Below are positions 1 to 6,713 of a stretch of 13,121 bases of DNA, piece by piece. The position numbers and the translations under genes are program-made. The notes beneath the pieces are model-generated. The model ran no database searches. It saw nothing but the letters and a program-made list of their open reading frames with translations, and was not told the origin of the DNA. Each line of letters begins with the position of its first letter. Position 1 is the stretch's first letter. Origin of the DNA: Chloroflexota bacterium (GTDB taxonomy: Bacteria > Chloroflexota > Anaerolineae > UBA4142); NCBI GenBank assembly GCA_023380675.1, contig JAMCRS010000118.1, forward strand, positions 1-13,121. The letters are read 5' to 3'.

Positions 1-67
1 TATAGGAGTCGAACCTATGACCTCTACGATGTCAACGTAGCGCTCTAACCAACTGAGCCAACCGCCC
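1..67 (-). tRNA. tRNA-Val (GAC), 3' end cut by window edge
   Basis: Read on the minus strand, the sequence folds as a tRNA. The 5' acceptor strand GGGCGGT is at 67-61, followed by a D arm (GCTC / GAGC around AGTTGGTTA), an anticodon stem CTACG/CGTAG with the 7-base loop TTGACAT, and a T arm ATAGG/CCTAT with TTCGACT. The central anticodon is GAC, which reads the valine codon GUC. The window starts inside the 3' acceptor strand, so six acceptor bases, the discriminator and any CCA lie outside. All visible stems pair, so the gene looks functional and is only truncated by the window edge. Confidence 0.95.
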
Positions 68-79
68 GACGGTGCACCC

Positions 80-107
80 ATTATACCACAAAAGATGATG
101 TTGGCAA
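80..107 (-). promoter_or_regulatory. Sigma70-type promoter of the tRNA-Val gene
   Basis: On the minus strand a -35 box TTGCCA (107-102) is followed after 16 bp by a perfect -10 box TATAAT (85-80). A TG one base upstream of the -10 makes it an extended -10 element. Transcription would start near position 73, a few bases before the mature tRNA 5' end at 67. This shows that the tRNA has its own promoter rather than depending on readthrough from the HAD gene, whose stop codon lies only 13 bp upstream of the -35 box. Confidence 0.8.
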
Positions 108-119
108 GCCTGAATTGGC

Positions 120-821
120 TTAGAGCGCGCCGCTCTCGAGCAAACGGTCGAAATCGGCCAGCGTGCCGCGCCAGTCCGCCGGCACGTCCGGGTCGCGGCT
201 CGTCGTCACCCAGAACGTCTTCATGCCGGCGCGGTGCGCCGGGACGATGTCCATCTTCGCCTCGTTTCCGATCATGACGCAGTCTTGCGGCGAGCGGCCG
301 ACGAGCGCCGCAATCTCGCGATAGTAAGCCGGGTTTGGCTTGCTGGCGTGCATGGTTTCATAGTCCGTGACGAGCGCGAACGGAAACCCGGCGAGTCCGC
401 CCCAGTCGAGTCGTTGCAGCAGCGCGGTGCGTGGAAAGAGCGGCGCCGTCGCGACGACCACCGTGCGCTGCAACTCGAACGCGCGGGAGACGACGCGGAC
501 GGAATCTGGGATCGGTTTGACGTAGGCTCTGAGCTCGCCGTACTCGCGCACGTAGAAATCCTCGATGAGCGGCATCAACCGCTCGCGGTCCACGCCCAGC
601 TTGGGAATAAAGTCTTGCGCGAACGCCTGCGCGTTCGTGCGAGACGGGTTGTCGTTCGCCATCATGACCTGCGTGGACGCCGTGAGCTGTGCGACCAGTT
701 TCTCGGGCGGGACCAGGCCGGCGAGCTTGTTCGTGAGCGCGGCAAAGTAGGGAGGCAAAAACGTATCCATGGAGTCTTCGATAAGCGTTCCGTCCATATC
801 GAACAACAAAACTGCCGGCAT
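120..821 (-). CDS. HAD-superfamily hydrolase (phosphatase-like)
   Basis: This 233-residue protein is a haloacid dehalogenase superfamily hydrolase, probably a small-molecule phosphatase in the cytoplasm. Motif I is FDMDGT, with nucleophile D8 and general acid/base D10. Motif II is the threonine of VVVATAP (T115). Motif III is K151 in SKPNPAYY. Motif IV is IGNEAKMD, with D181 as a magnesium ligand. Residues of about 15-95 form a helical cap, as in subfamily I enzymes. I chose the ATG at 821 because an AGAGGTG ribosome-binding site sits just upstream and the HAD core begins at once. A longer in-frame extension to 857 adds 12 residues with no family resemblance. It is the last gene of a minus-strand series, 66 bp after the hydrolase gene, and no promoter was recognised in that gap. 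The substrate cannot be told from the sequence. Confidence 0.88.
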   Translation of the reverse strand: MPAVLLFDMDGTLIEDSMDTFLPPYFAALTNKLAGLVPPEKLVAQLTASTQVMMANDNPSRTNAQAFAQDFIPKLGVDRERLMPLIEDFYVREYGELRAYVKPIPDSVRVVSRAFELQRTVVVATAPLFPRTALLQRLDWGGLAGFPFALVTDYETMHASKPNPAYYREIAALVGRSPQDCVMIGNEAKMDIVPAHRAGMKTFWVTTSRDPDVPADWRGTLADFDRLLESGAL

Positions 822-887
822 GGTCACCTCTGACGAATTGAAATCGCCCCGGGCCACCGGAGCAAATGGGGTCTTGATGCAATCGAG

Positions 888-1805
888 TCAACGGAGCGTG
901 CTGGCGATCACTTCCAGCGACGCGAGGTTGTCGAAATAGTCGTGCGCTTGGGGCATCTCATTTGCCACTTTGACAAAGATGTCGTGCACGAAACAACCGA
1001 ACAAGCCGAAGGTCGGTCCCAATGCGCCGCCGACGAAATCGGACGTGTCGTAAAGATTGAACCAGTTGGGGATCCGGGCGTGCGGCAGAGGAACGGTCAG
1101 CTTGGTCGGGCGCAAAAGCAAGACCTTGTGGATCGGGCAGCCCAGAGTCAGCCAATGCGAAATCTTGGGAATCAGTTCGGTCCTCTCGGCGAGCACGTCG
1201 AATGCGACGATCGTGCCGAGGCTGTGGCTGACCAGCACGATATCGTCGTACGCCTGTGCGGCCTGGAGGCCGTCGACGAGCTGCTTGCGGACCGGACCGG
1301 CAATGGACGAGTCGTAGAGATAGGCAGCCACCTGTTGGGCCAGCTCGACGATCGGCTTGTCATGGAAGAAGGGGGTGGAGGCGATCTGGGTGACCAACTG
1401 CACAAAGTCGAGTCCGAACAGGGAGCGGGACAGCGCGCCGAGGATGATCTTGCGGGGATCGAGCGATAGGTCCTGGATGCCGACCTGGGCGAGCGAAGCG
1501 ATGTGGGTCAGGGAAGCGACACCGCGGGCGCTGAGCTCGCTCGAAATGCGCTCCCATGCCAGCAGGTTTACAAAGTCGCTCTGAAACTTGGCCGCGTCCG
1601 GATACCCGGGCGCGCTGGGCGCTTGAGGCGCCTCAAAGATCTGAGAGTAGCGCACTCCCACCGTGGCGAACGACAGCCCGTGAAACGGCTCTCGGGCGAC
1701 GATGGCATTCCAATACCCGTCCGGCCAGGTGCCCGCGCCGTGGATAATGACCATCGCTTTGCTTTGGGAGGTTTCACTGCTGTGCGGCGACGTCGAGTCC
1801 GGCAT
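888..1805 (-). CDS. Alpha/beta hydrolase (lipase/esterase-like)
   Basis: This 305-residue protein has the marks of an alpha/beta hydrolase. VIIHGAGTW near residues 19-27 is the oxyanion-hole HG strand-loop. LVSHSLGT around S195 is the nucleophile elbow, with S-H-S-L-G in place of the strict G-x-S-x-G. The likely acid is D253 or D256 in LYDTSDF, and the histidine is probably H288 in QAHDYFDN. There is no signal peptide or membrane segment, so it is probably cytoplasmic. The middle (residues about 60-180) is mainly helical and may form a lid. A GAGGGG ribosome-binding site six bases before the ATG fixes the start. It begins only 15 bp after the ABC permease stop codon, which indicates co-transcription. 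The substrate is unknown; lipid or ester cleavage linked to the transporter is only a guess. Confidence 0.82.
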   Translation of the reverse strand: MPDSTSPHSSETSQSKAMVIIHGAGTWPDGYWNAIVAREPFHGLSFATVGVRYSQIFEAPQAPSAPGYPDAAKFQSDFVNLLAWERISSELSARGVASLTHIASLAQVGIQDLSLDPRKIILGALSRSLFGLDFVQLVTQIASTPFFHDKPIVELAQQVAAYLYDSSIAGPVRKQLVDGLQAAQAYDDIVLVSHSLGTIVAFDVLAERTELIPKISHWLTLGCPIHKVLLLRPTKLTVPLPHARIPNWFNLYDTSDFVGGALGPTFGLFGCFVHDIFVKVANEMPQAHDYFDNLASLEVIASTLR

Positions 1806-1820
1806 GGCGTTCCCCTCATT

Positions 1821-4154
1821 TCACTCGTAACGAAGCACCTGACCCACGCGCAGGCGCGCCGCGCCGAGCGCAGGTGCGAGACTGGCGAGCGCAGCGAGGG
1901 CCAGCGCGAAAAGCAGGCTGGTCCCGATCATCGCGGGGCTGACGATATAGTCGATGTGAAACAGGACGGACTGCATGAGGCTTACCAGGAATTGGCCGAG
2001 CGGATAGCCGATCAGGACGCCGACGATCCAGCCGCCCAGTCCCAGGGCCAGCCCTTCGGTCAAAAACACTTGCACCAGGCCGGCGTCTTGCGCGCCGATC
2101 GCGCGAAGCACGCCGATTTCGCGGCGGCGCTCGAGGACGTTGAGAGTGAGCGTGTTCAAAACGCCGAGCGCACCCATCGCGCCGATCAGGAGGGTCATGG
2201 CGTACAGGGCGAGCGAAAGGATGCGCGATTGCTCCTTGGCGCTGTCGACCTCTTGATACGCCGAGCCGCTCCCCATCTGGTAGGCTTTGAAACGACTCGC
2301 CAAATCGCCCAGGCGCTGCTGGACCGTCGCGGGATCGTGCTGGTCGAAGCCGAGCGCGAAAAAGGTCGCCCAGCCCTCGCGGTTCTCCATCCGTTCGACG
2401 ACGTCTTCCGAAAGGAACACTTTGCCCGCGACCGTGCTTCCAAGGAAAATGCTATTGTCGATCGCGATTCCGACGACCTCGAACGGCCGCCGGGCGGCGC
2501 CGATCTCGAGGTCGATCGTGTCCCCGACGTGCAGCTTGTTCTCTTGAGCGAGGTCGGTCGAGACGACGACGGCGCCCGGCTCGCCGGAGGAATACCAGCG
2601 GCCGGCGACCAGGCGCGGCGCGTAAAGCGTCGTGTCGGCCGGGACGCCCCAGACGCGGACCGGCGAAGTCCCGACCCAGCCATCGGTCAGCGACCACACC
2701 TCGGCGGCGCGCACGCCGTCCGCCGCGCGCAGGTTGGCGACGAAATTGGAGCCGACCCATTGATCGAACCACACCCAGGCGTCGGCGCGAAAAGTCTGGA
2801 ACAATCGATCGATCGCGACATCGACCGAAGTGCTGGTGCTCTGCGCCGCGAGGCTGGCGGCGACGGCGACGGCAATGACGGTCACGGTGATCAGGGAACG
2901 CGTTTTGCGGCGGGCGAGGTTTCGCAGCGACATGGCGGCGAGTGGCGGGAGCGCGACCGCGCGCTGGACGAGCCGGTCGCTCCAGCCCTGTCCATAGGTG
3001 GACGTGATCCCGTACGCTTCCAATGCGTCCTTGACCCGGATCGAAGTCGCGGCGAGCGACGGGACCAGGCCGGCGAACACCGACACGCCGATGCCGACGA
3101 TCGCTCCGAGCGCGACGCCCTGCGGCGAGATGACGAGCCCGGGACTGAGGTTGAGCAAGCCGCCGATGTACCCAAAGAGCTGCCAGGAGGCCGCCGCCCC
3201 GAGCGCGATACCCAACGCCGTCCCGATCACGCCGTAGAGGGCGGACGCGATCACGTAGACCATGAGCACCTGGGACCGGGTGCCGCCGATCGCTTTGAGC
3301 GTACCGATCTCTCCAACCTGCTCGGCGGTCATCGCGGCGAGCGTGTTGGCGACGAGGAAACCGCTCGTGACGAGCCCGACGATCGAAAACACGGTCAGGA
3401 GCAAAAAGAGCGCGTCCAGCTCGCGCTTGCCGAGATAGTTCTGCGGATCGCGCACGTCCGGCGAGTTGTGGTCGACGCCGCGACGGCTGAGGAGTTGGGC
3501 AGCTGCATCTGCGGTCTCGCCGATCTTGGAGAGATCCTTGACCTTGATGAGGGCCTGGTTCGCGCCGGCGATGCCGAGAAGGCGCTGCACGTCCTGCGCG
3601 TTCGCGTAGATCGTCGCGAAATCCAGGATCGTGGCGGTGGGATAGTTGGGACTGGCCGCAAAGCCGGTCAGCGTCAAGTTACGGTGCGAGCCGTCGGTCG
3701 CTCGACAGGAAATGACGTCGCCGACATGCACCGGGAAGAGGCTCGAGACCGACGATTCCGCGAGGAATTCTCCCGTGTTCGGCGCGCCGCTCAGCAGGTC
3801 GATCTGGTTGATCCGCGTGCCCGCAAAGTTGTCCATGCCCCAGATATAAACGTCGCGGTTCTGGCCGTTCCATTGGCAGCGCGTAAAATAGTTATTGCGC
3901 AGCTCGGCGGCGGACACGTTGGGGATCTCTTCGAGTGCGCGGGCGGTGGCGGCGGGGGCGTCCCAGACCCAAAAGGTGATGTCGGCCTGCGAGGCATTGT
4001 AGTACGCGGCAGCCTGGGCGCGGGTGAGGTTTTGCGCGGTCGAGACGATCGCGACGATTCCGGCCACGCCGATGGCGATCGCGCCGATGGTGAGGAGCGA
4101 GCGGACGCGTCGCTTGGTGAGGTCGCGATACGCTTTCCGTGCGAGGGCAAGCAT
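1821..4154 (-). CDS. ABC transporter permease, tandem MacB/FtsX type
   Basis: This large inner-membrane permease (777 residues from the chosen start) has two copies of the MacB-type unit. Each has one N-terminal membrane helix (about 19-40 and 420-437), a large extracytoplasmic domain, and an FtsX block of three helices (about 247-375 and 645-772). The FtsX signatures are EQVGEIGTLKAIGGTRSQV (279-297) and ERRREIGVLRAIGAQDAG (675-692), the usual ATPase-coupling segments. Such proteins work with a LolD/MacB-like ATPase in mechanotransmission, lipid or peptide export. No ATPase gene is in this window, so the partner must lie elsewhere. I prefer the ATG at 4154 because a strong promoter ends just upstream of it, suggesting a leaderless mRNA. 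An ATG at 4163 and a TTG at 4190 also exist in frame, but both overlap the promoter and lack ribosome-binding sites. The gene heads a unit with the hydrolase and HAD genes. Confidence 0.88.
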   Translation of the reverse strand: MLALARKAYRDLTKRRVRSLLTIGAIAIGVAGIVAIVSTAQNLTRAQAAAYYNASQADITFWVWDAPAATARALEEIPNVSAAELRNNYFTRCQWNGQNRDVYIWGMDNFAGTRINQIDLLSGAPNTGEFLAESSVSSLFPVHVGDVISCRATDGSHRNLTLTGFAASPNYPTATILDFATIYANAQDVQRLLGIAGANQALIKVKDLSKIGETADAAAQLLSRRGVDHNSPDVRDPQNYLGKRELDALFLLLTVFSIVGLVTSGFLVANTLAAMTAEQVGEIGTLKAIGGTRSQVLMVYVIASALYGVIGTALGIALGAAASWQLFGYIGGLLNLSPGLVISPQGVALGAIVGIGVSVFAGLVPSLAATSIRVKDALEAYGITSTYGQGWSDRLVQRAVALPPLAAMSLRNLARRKTRSLITVTVIAVAVAASLAAQSTSTSVDVAIDRLFQTFRADAWVWFDQWVGSNFVANLRAADGVRAAEVWSLTDGWVGTSPVRVWGVPADTTLYAPRLVAGRWYSSGEPGAVVVSTDLAQENKLHVGDTIDLEIGAARRPFEVVGIAIDNSIFLGSTVAGKVFLSEDVVERMENREGWATFFALGFDQHDPATVQQRLGDLASRFKAYQMGSGSAYQEVDSAKEQSRILSLALYAMTLLIGAMGALGVLNTLTLNVLERRREIGVLRAIGAQDAGLVQVFLTEGLALGLGGWIVGVLIGYPLGQFLVSLMQSVLFHIDYIVSPAMIGTSLLFALALAALASLAPALGAARLRVGQVLRYE

Positions 4155-4161
4155 TGGAATC

Positions 4162-4190
4162 ATTCTAGCATCGACTCTGGGAACGGGCAA
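4162..4190 (-). promoter_or_regulatory. Promoter of the ABC permease operon, probably leaderless
   Basis: On the minus strand, TTGCCC (4190-4185) and TAGAAT (4167-4162) are separated by exactly 17 bp, with TG one base upstream of the -10 (extended -10). The expected start of transcription, about seven bases downstream, falls at or one base before the ATG at 4154. No Shine-Dalgarno sequence precedes any nearby start codon. The promoter lies right after the terminator of the preceding operon, so the permease unit is independently transcribed. Confidence 0.7.
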
Positions 4191-4193
4191 ATG

Positions 4194-4223
4194 AAAAGCA
4201 GCCGCCCTGCGCTCGGCGGCTGC
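4194..4223 (-). terminator. Rho-independent terminator of the dsbA-like operon
   Basis: On the minus strand, a perfect 9-bp GC-rich stem GCAGCCGCC / GGCGGCTGC (4223-4215 with 4206-4198) encloses an 8-base loop and is followed directly by TTTT and then further T-rich sequence. It begins 12 bp after the stop codon of the second thioredoxin-fold gene and just before the ABC permease promoter, which is where an operon-closing terminator should be. Confidence 0.85.
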
Positions 4224-4235
4224 GGAGTCGATGAT

Positions 4236-4877
4236 CTATTTGAGGAGCGGGTCGAGCAAGCGTTGAAAGGCCTCGAAATCGAGCGAGGAAAGCTGGAGGA
4301 GCTGGCCGTTGGCAAAAAAGGTCGGCGTGCCTTGCACTCCCAGTTGGCTCCCTTCCGCGACATCGGCCTGGATTGCCGGCAGGGTCTCATCCGAATCCAG
4401 ACATTGGTTGAATTTCGCGGCATCCAGCCGTAAGTCGACGGCGAACTTTTTCAGCATCGGCTTTTGGTACATCCCGACGTTCTCGCCGAGCCACTTGATG
4501 AACAGCTTGTCGTGATATTCCCAAAACTTGCCTTGTTGATTCGCACATTCTGCGGCTTCCGCCGCCCAATGCGACTCGCCCGCGCCGCCGCGGTCCAGGA
4601 CCGGATAGTACTTGTAGGTGAACTTGACCTTGCCCGTATTGACGTACTGCTCTTCGATTCGACGCGCCGCGTCGACAGCAAAATCTTTGCAGTACGGTCA
4701 CTGGAAATCGGCGAATTCGACGAGCGTGACCCGGGCGTTGGGATTCCCGCGCGTCCTTCCCGAGATCACCACCCCAGACGACGACGTCAGGGAATTGAAC
4801 AGAACGCAAACGCCGATGACGAGCACGAACAAGCCGACGAACAGTCCGCCGCGCACGAGCGCCATACGGTTAGACAT
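4236..4877 (-). CDS. DsbA-like thiol oxidoreductase, putative selenoprotein (UPYC)
   Basis: This is a 213-residue membrane-anchored thioredoxin-fold protein of the DsbA/BdbD-like group, if the in-frame TGA at 4700-4698 is read through. Seen directly: an ATG at 4877 with a GGGAG ribosome-binding site, a membrane anchor at about residues 8-28, then VTLVEFADFQ, TGA (codon 60), PYCKDFA, an uninterrupted frame with an all-helical insertion, a cis-proline loop GTPTFF (P185), and a TAG stop. The TGA stands exactly where the neighbouring paralogue has the first cysteine of CPIC, so the active site would be U60-P-Y-C63. The other cysteines C111 and C159 match the paralogue. A TGA-proximal hairpin supports selenocysteine insertion. 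The protein would act outside the membrane as a thiol-disulfide oxidoreductase or reductase. Alternatives are a pseudogene or a base-call error. The gene lies 31 bp after its Cys paralogue, in one operon. No Sec machinery is visible here. Confidence 0.8.
4643..4700 (-). promoter_or_regulatory. Putative bacterial SECIS element after in-frame UGA
   Basis: On the mRNA-sense minus strand, starting one base after the UGA (4700-4698), CGTACTGC (4696-4689) pairs perfectly with GCAGTACG (4650-4643). Inside this outer stem, TCGACGC (4675-4669) pairs perfectly with GCGTCGA (4665-4659) around a GGC loop (4668-4666). The apical loop begins 29 nt after the UGA and its first base is G. Bacterial SECIS elements are known to lie in the coding region just downstream of the UGA, with an apical loop roughly 16-37 nt away and a G among the first loop bases. 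The same region of the Cys paralogue does not offer these stems. This is a manual fold, not a computed one. Confidence 0.62.
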
Positions 4878-4908
4878 CGTCGTCTCCCGCAAACAGGGTT
4901 GAAGAACC

Positions 4909-5601
4909 TTACTTCAGCAGCGAGTCAAACGTTCGGGAGAATTCTCCGAAATCGAGCGAACTCCACTGCAGCACCTTTCCGTTGACGAGAAAGCTCGGCG
5001 TGCCGGGAAGCCCGAGCTTGGTCGCCTGCTGTTCATCCGCCCGAACAACGGACGCCGTCTGGTCGGTTTCGAGGCACTGATTGAACTTGGCCGTGTCAAG
5101 ACCGAGCTGTGCGGCGTAGCCCTCCAGCTTGGGCTTTGTAAAGTCCCCCACGTGCTCACCGGTCCACACCGCATAGAGTTTGTCGTGGTACTCCCAGAAC
5201 TTGCCTTGCTGGTTGGCGCATTCCGCCGCCTCAGCTGCCCAATTCGATTCGCCTATAGTTCCCTGGTCCACGACCGGAAAATAATTGTAAGTGAACGAGA
5301 TCTTGCCCGTCTTGATGTACTGGGCGTCGATCTGAGGTTCCGTGCCAATGGCGAATTCCCGGCAGATCGGACACTGAAAATCGGCGTATTCGACGACCTT
5401 CAGCTTGGCGTTTGGATCGCCGGCGGTACGTCCCGGGGCGCTCAGGCCGCCTCCAGTCGTCGCCGCTGAGGGCGCGGAGGGCCTTTGGAGCGTGAATAGC
5501 ACGATCACGGCAATCACGACCAGGATGCCTATGGCCGTGGGCATAACCCAAGATGGTAGTCCGCCTTGATTCTTCGGTGGAGCTGATCTTCGAGGTGACA
5601 T
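4909..5601 (-). CDS. DsbA-like thiol-disulfide oxidoreductase, membrane-anchored (CPIC)
   Basis: This 230-residue protein has a short basic N-terminus, one membrane segment (about 18-38), a Ser/Ala/Gly-rich spacer, and a thioredoxin-fold domain with a helical insertion as in DsbA/BdbD-like proteins. The redox motif is C77-P-I-C80 in EYADFQCPICREFA. The cis-proline loop is GTPSF (P202). C128 and C176 form a second conserved cysteine pair. It should work on the outer face of the membrane, making or reshuffling disulfides. I chose the ATG at 5601 because AGAGG lies seven bases upstream; a longer frame to 5637 overlaps the promoter. It is the first gene of a two-gene operon with the TGA-containing paralogue. 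The two share long identical stretches such as WAAEAAECANQQGKFWEYHD, so they arose by duplication. No DsbB or VKOR partner is in the window. Confidence 0.92.
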   Translation of the reverse strand: MSPRRSAPPKNQGGLPSWVMPTAIGILVVIAVIVLFTLQRPSAPSAATTGGGLSAPGRTAGDPNAKLKVVEYADFQCPICREFAIGTEPQIDAQYIKTGKISFTYNYFPVVDQGTIGESNWAAEAAECANQQGKFWEYHDKLYAVWTGEHVGDFTKPKLEGYAAQLGLDTAKFNQCLETDQTASVVRADEQQATKLGLPGTPSFLVNGKVLQWSSLDFGEFSRTFDSLLK

Positions 5602-5635
5602 TCGTATGCCTCTATACAAACATGATACGATGTGC

Positions 5636-5664
5636 ATTATCCGGTATTAGAGGCGAAAAGTCAA
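5636..5664 (-). promoter_or_regulatory. Promoter of the dsbA-like operon
   Basis: On the minus strand, TTGACT (5664-5659) and GATAAT (5641-5636) are separated by exactly 17 bp, a near-consensus sigma70-type promoter. The transcript would start near 5629, giving a leader of about 28 bases that contains the AGAGG ribosome-binding site of the gene starting at 5601. A 6-bp inverted repeat (5602-5607 with 5625-5630) spans this leader. Confidence 0.75.
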
Positions 5665-5683
5665 ACCGTACCGCATTTCCGGC

Positions 5684-5713
5684 TTATTTCAGGCCAGGGT
5701 TTCGTGGTATAAT
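5684..5713 (+). promoter_or_regulatory. Extended -10 promoter of the PfkB-family kinase gene
   Basis: A perfect TATAAT (5708-5713) is preceded by TG one base upstream, giving an extended -10 element. The -35 region is weak, the best fit being TTATTT at 5684-5689 with an 18-bp spacer. Transcription would start near 5720, about 17 bases before the ATG at 5737. It lies back to back with the dsbA-like promoter in a 135-bp divergent region, so the two operons could share a regulator, but no operator is obvious. Confidence 0.65.
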
Positions 5714-5736
5714 CAAGGTTAACTCTAGGCACCTGT

Positions 5737-6666
5737 ATGAACAGCCCTCGAATCGTCGTGATCGGAGCCATGGCAGTAGACGTCAAAGCGCGCAGCACCG
5801 GGGCACTCGTGCGCGGCTCGGATGTGCCCGGGCACGTGCGGTTCCAGGTAGGGGGAATCGCGCGGAACGTCGCCAGGAACCTGGCGCTCCTCGGCGCAGA
5901 TGTGGCAGTCATGAGCGCGGTGGGAGACGATGCGTTCGGCCGGCTGATCCGCGCCGACTTGATCGCCACGGGCCTCGCCGACACGCTCGTCGTCGCGGGC
6001 GAGCAGGGCACCGCCGCGTGGGTCGGAATCCAGGACTCGCACGGCGAACTCGACGTCGGAATATTCGACGGTCGAGCCCTGAGTATGCTCACACCGCATG
6101 ACGTGATCGCACAGGAGAAGGCGCTTGCCGCGGCCGATCTGATCGCGCTGGACGCGACGCTTGCCCGGCCGGCGATAGACGCGGCCGTCCGTATCGCCCA
6201 TACACATCGTGTGCCACTGTACTTGAATCCAGCCTCGGCTGGCCGTGCAGCCACCGTTCGAGACTGCCAGGGTGATTTCGATCTCGTGACCGCGAACGCC
6301 GTCGAAGCGCAAGTGCTCACGGGACGGCCGACGCACACCGGCGACGGAGCCGCGCAGGCCGCGCGGAGCTTGGTCGCCCGCGGCGCCGGCCGCGTGATCG
6401 TAACCCGGGGACCCGATGGGATCGTTTACGCCGATGCGGAAGCGACGCGCTCTGCCCCGGCGCACCCGACGCGCGTCGTGGAGACCACCGGCGCGGGCGA
6501 CGCGCTCGCCGCGATGTTCGTGTTGTGCCATCTACGCAAGATCGGCCTGGAGGAAACCCTTGCGCGTGCGCTGCAGGCGGCGGCCCTGACGGCAGCGTGT
6601 GAGGAGAGCGTGTGCGACTTGATCAGAGGTCTCGCCGAACGACCGGCGGCCTCAATTCGGCTTTGA
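5737..6666 (+). CDS. PfkB-family sugar/nucleoside kinase, pseudouridine kinase-like
   Basis: This 309-residue cytoplasmic kinase carries both PfkB (ribokinase family) signatures. The first is VGGIARNVARNLALLG at about 38-53. The second is ETTGAGDALAAMF at about 249-261, with catalytic base D255 and the GAGD anion hole. The stretch PGHVRFQVGGIARNVARNLALLG and the following SAVGDDAFG resemble what I recall of Escherichia coli PsuK (YeiC), which phosphorylates pseudouridine to the 5'-phosphate. I therefore favour a nucleoside, possibly pseudouridine, as substrate. No PsuG glycosidase is next to it, so other sugars cannot be excluded. The length is normal for the family. The ribosome-binding site is weak (TAGG eight bases before ATG). 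It has its own promoter and is followed after 47 bp by the molybdenum hydroxylase gene, with which it may be co-transcribed. Confidence 0.85.
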   Translation: MNSPRIVVIGAMAVDVKARSTGALVRGSDVPGHVRFQVGGIARNVARNLALLGADVAVMSAVGDDAFGRLIRADLIATGLADTLVVAGEQGTAAWVGIQDSHGELDVGIFDGRALSMLTPHDVIAQEKALAAADLIALDATLARPAIDAAVRIAHTHRVPLYLNPASAGRAATVRDCQGDFDLVTANAVEAQVLTGRPTHTGDGAAQAARSLVARGAGRVIVTRGPDGIVYADAEATRSAPAHPTRVVETTGAGDALAAMFVLCHLRKIGLEETLARALQAAALTAACEESVCDLIRGLAERPAASIRL

Positions 6667-6713
6667 CTGGAACGAGACGGACCGAGCGCGCGAGAATTCG
6701 TAAAGGACGCGAT

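Noticed and set aside
106..121. Hairpin AAGCC/GGCTT after the HAD gene stop as a terminator
   Set aside because: The stem is only 5 bp, overlaps the stop codon and the tRNA -35 box, and has no directly following T tract.
822..887. A separate promoter for the HAD gene in the 66-bp gap
   Set aside because: No -10/-35 pair with proper spacing was found, so co-transcription with the hydrolase is the simpler reading.
1503..4433. A 976-codon open frame on the plus strand opposite the ABC permease
   Set aside because: It is antisense to well-supported genes, its product is an Arg/Asp/Gly-rich sequence without recognisable domains, and such long shadows are expected opposite GC-rich codons.
4236..4892. 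Reading the interrupted dsbA-like gene as a simple pseudogene with separate 5' and 3' fragments
   Set aside because: There is only one disruption, it sits exactly on the redox cysteine, the rest is intact and conserved, and a SECIS-like hairpin follows. A pseudogene or sequencing error cannot be fully excluded without reads.
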